6,480 bases of DNA from Lactobacillus sp. Its GTDB lineage: Bacteria > Pseudomonadota > Alphaproteobacteria > RF32 > CAG-239. Location: positions 1 to 6,480 of the forward strand of contig JAISFX010000078.1 in the NCBI GenBank assembly GCA_031263385.1. The letters are read 5' to 3'. A program made the position numbers and the translations under genes. The notes below the pieces were generated by a model. The model was not told the origin of the DNA and did not search any database. It saw only the letters and a program-made list of their open reading frames with translations. Numbering within the stretch: the stretch's first letter is position 1; the number at the start of each line of letters is the position of its first letter. Positions 5,808-6,480 of the stretch are shown piece after piece.

Positions 5808-5840
5808 AAAAAGGCTCCTTGTTTAAGGAGCTTTTTTTTT
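5808..5840. terminator. Bidirectional intrinsic terminator after mlaC
   Basis: GCTCCTT (5814-5820) pairs with AAGGAGC (5825-5831) around the loop GTTT. Nine T residues follow (5832-5840), and AAAAAG precedes, allowing a G-U pair and A-T extension. The plus-strand U-tract overlaps the stop codon of the convergent minus-strand gene. The 7-bp stem is the same as at 2941-2959. Confidence 0.93.
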
Positions 5841-6480
5841 ATTTATCTAGAACTACCTGACCATTCTTAATTCTTTTAACTGTAGCATCAGAGTTTAAGA
5901 TGCCGTCTTTGTCAAAAGAGACTTTCCCTAATACAGTATCAATGTTATTGCTTAAATCTATGAAAGTTTGTGGAGATGGTTTTTCTGAATTTTCATAAGT
6001 GTTTATGATAATTTGTAAAGCTGTATAGAAGTATTCGCTATAGTTAGTAGTATCTCTACCAGTTAGCCTTTTAAAGCTATTAAAATAAAAATCGCTAGGG
6101 TTAGCACCATCTACGAACCAAGCACCTTCAGCCAGATTTTTATCAACGAGGAATGGCATAAGTCCGCTCAATTTTATGTTGCTTTTATCTCTAAGTTGTC
6201 TGATGAAAACGTCCATTTCGGGAGTTTGCATTTCAGCAATCACAATATCAGGATTGTTCTCGACAATCTTAGAAATAATCATGCGGAAATCTTTTTCGCC
6301 TGGGTTTATATCGTAGACGTTTTCAATTTTAATATCAGTTTCTTTGTTGTTTAGCATATCTACAAAGGTTTGATAGGTGATTTTGGGGCCATTGGCATTC
6401 ATAACCAACATATCAACACGTTTTAAGCTTTCTTCTTTCATAATGCGAATTCTTTGTTCCATTTCGCTTTTTAAAGAAGG
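5839..6480 (-). CDS. Periplasmic-binding-protein-type ABC substrate receptor (LivJ-like), partial
   Basis: The frame is open to the right edge, so the N-terminus, any signal peptide and most of the first lobe lie outside; 213 residues are visible. The first ATG in view (6462) is internal. The visible part shows the usual order of a type 1 binding protein (Peripla_BP_6 class): an IKxVDMLVMNANG-like strand, TYQTFVDML helix, INPGEKDFRMIISKIVENNPDIVIAE, which matches the family's G-x-x-DF...I...NPD-I signature, then a hinge and C-lobe with SEYFYTALQIIINTYE and the terminal GKVSFDKDGIL. Such proteins capture amino acids, amides or related solutes for branched-chain-type ABC importers. The ligand cannot be read. 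It is convergent with mlaC and shares its terminator. Some relatives are regulatory or sensory receptors rather than transport receptors. Confidence 0.8.
   Translation of the reverse strand, partial: PSLKSEMEQRIRIMKEESLKRVDMLVMNANGPKITYQTFVDMLNNKETDIKIENVYDINPGEKDFRMIISKIVENNPDIVIAEMQTPEMDVFIRQLRDKSNIKLSGLMPFLVDKNLAEGAWFVDGANPSDFYFNSFKRLTGRDTTNYSEYFYTALQIIINTYENSEKPSPQTFIDLSNNIDTVLGKVSFDKDGILNSDATVKRIKNGQVVLDK

Overview
The window comes from an A+T-rich proteobacterium, most likely an alphaproteobacterium. The evidence is the gene order lepB-rnc-era, the Gram-negative Mla lipid-trafficking pair, and the character of the proteins. Base composition is roughly 35-40% GC by eye. I cannot place it below class with confidence; an uncultured host- or gut-associated lineage would fit. 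All genes look intact except the two cut by the window edges.

Layout. (1) Positions 1-376, minus: a NUDIX hydrolase cut by the left edge. (2) Positions 377-562: an A+T-rich divergent intergenic region. (3) Positions 563-2930, plus: a tight housekeeping operon of lepB (signal peptidase I), rnc (RNase III, TTG start, 17-bp overlap with lepB) and era (ribosome-assembly GTPase). The rnc-era junction has been rebuilt: 42 bp covering the rnc stop codon and the era 5' end occur twice as an exact direct repeat, separated by a 47-bp insert whose first 20 bp are almost pure G/C. This leaves a 32-codon ORF that starts inside rnc, copies the Era N-terminus, and stops in an ATGA overlap with the present era start. 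(4) Positions 2935-2965: a bidirectional terminator. (5) Positions 2982-4148, minus: a PLP sugar aminotransferase of the DegT/DnrJ/EryC1 (WbpE-like) family. (6) Positions 4149-4346: a divergent control region with a perfect 18-bp dyad and a repeated AATTGCAA octamer. (7) Positions 4347-5771, plus: mlaA (vacJ) and mlaC, for phospholipid traffic between outer membrane and periplasm. (8) Positions 5808-5840: a second bidirectional terminator with the same stem as the first. (9) Positions 5839-6480, minus: the C-terminal two thirds of a periplasmic-binding-protein-type ABC substrate receptor, cut by the right edge.

Functionally the window is mostly cell-envelope and core RNA/ribosome biology: protein export maturation (LepB), double-stranded RNA processing (Rnc), 30S assembly (Era), surface-sugar amination and outer-membrane lipid asymmetry (MlaA/MlaC). 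No mobile element, CRISPR array, tRNA or rRNA is visible. The most unusual feature is the duplicated rnc-era junction with its putative coupled leader ORF.
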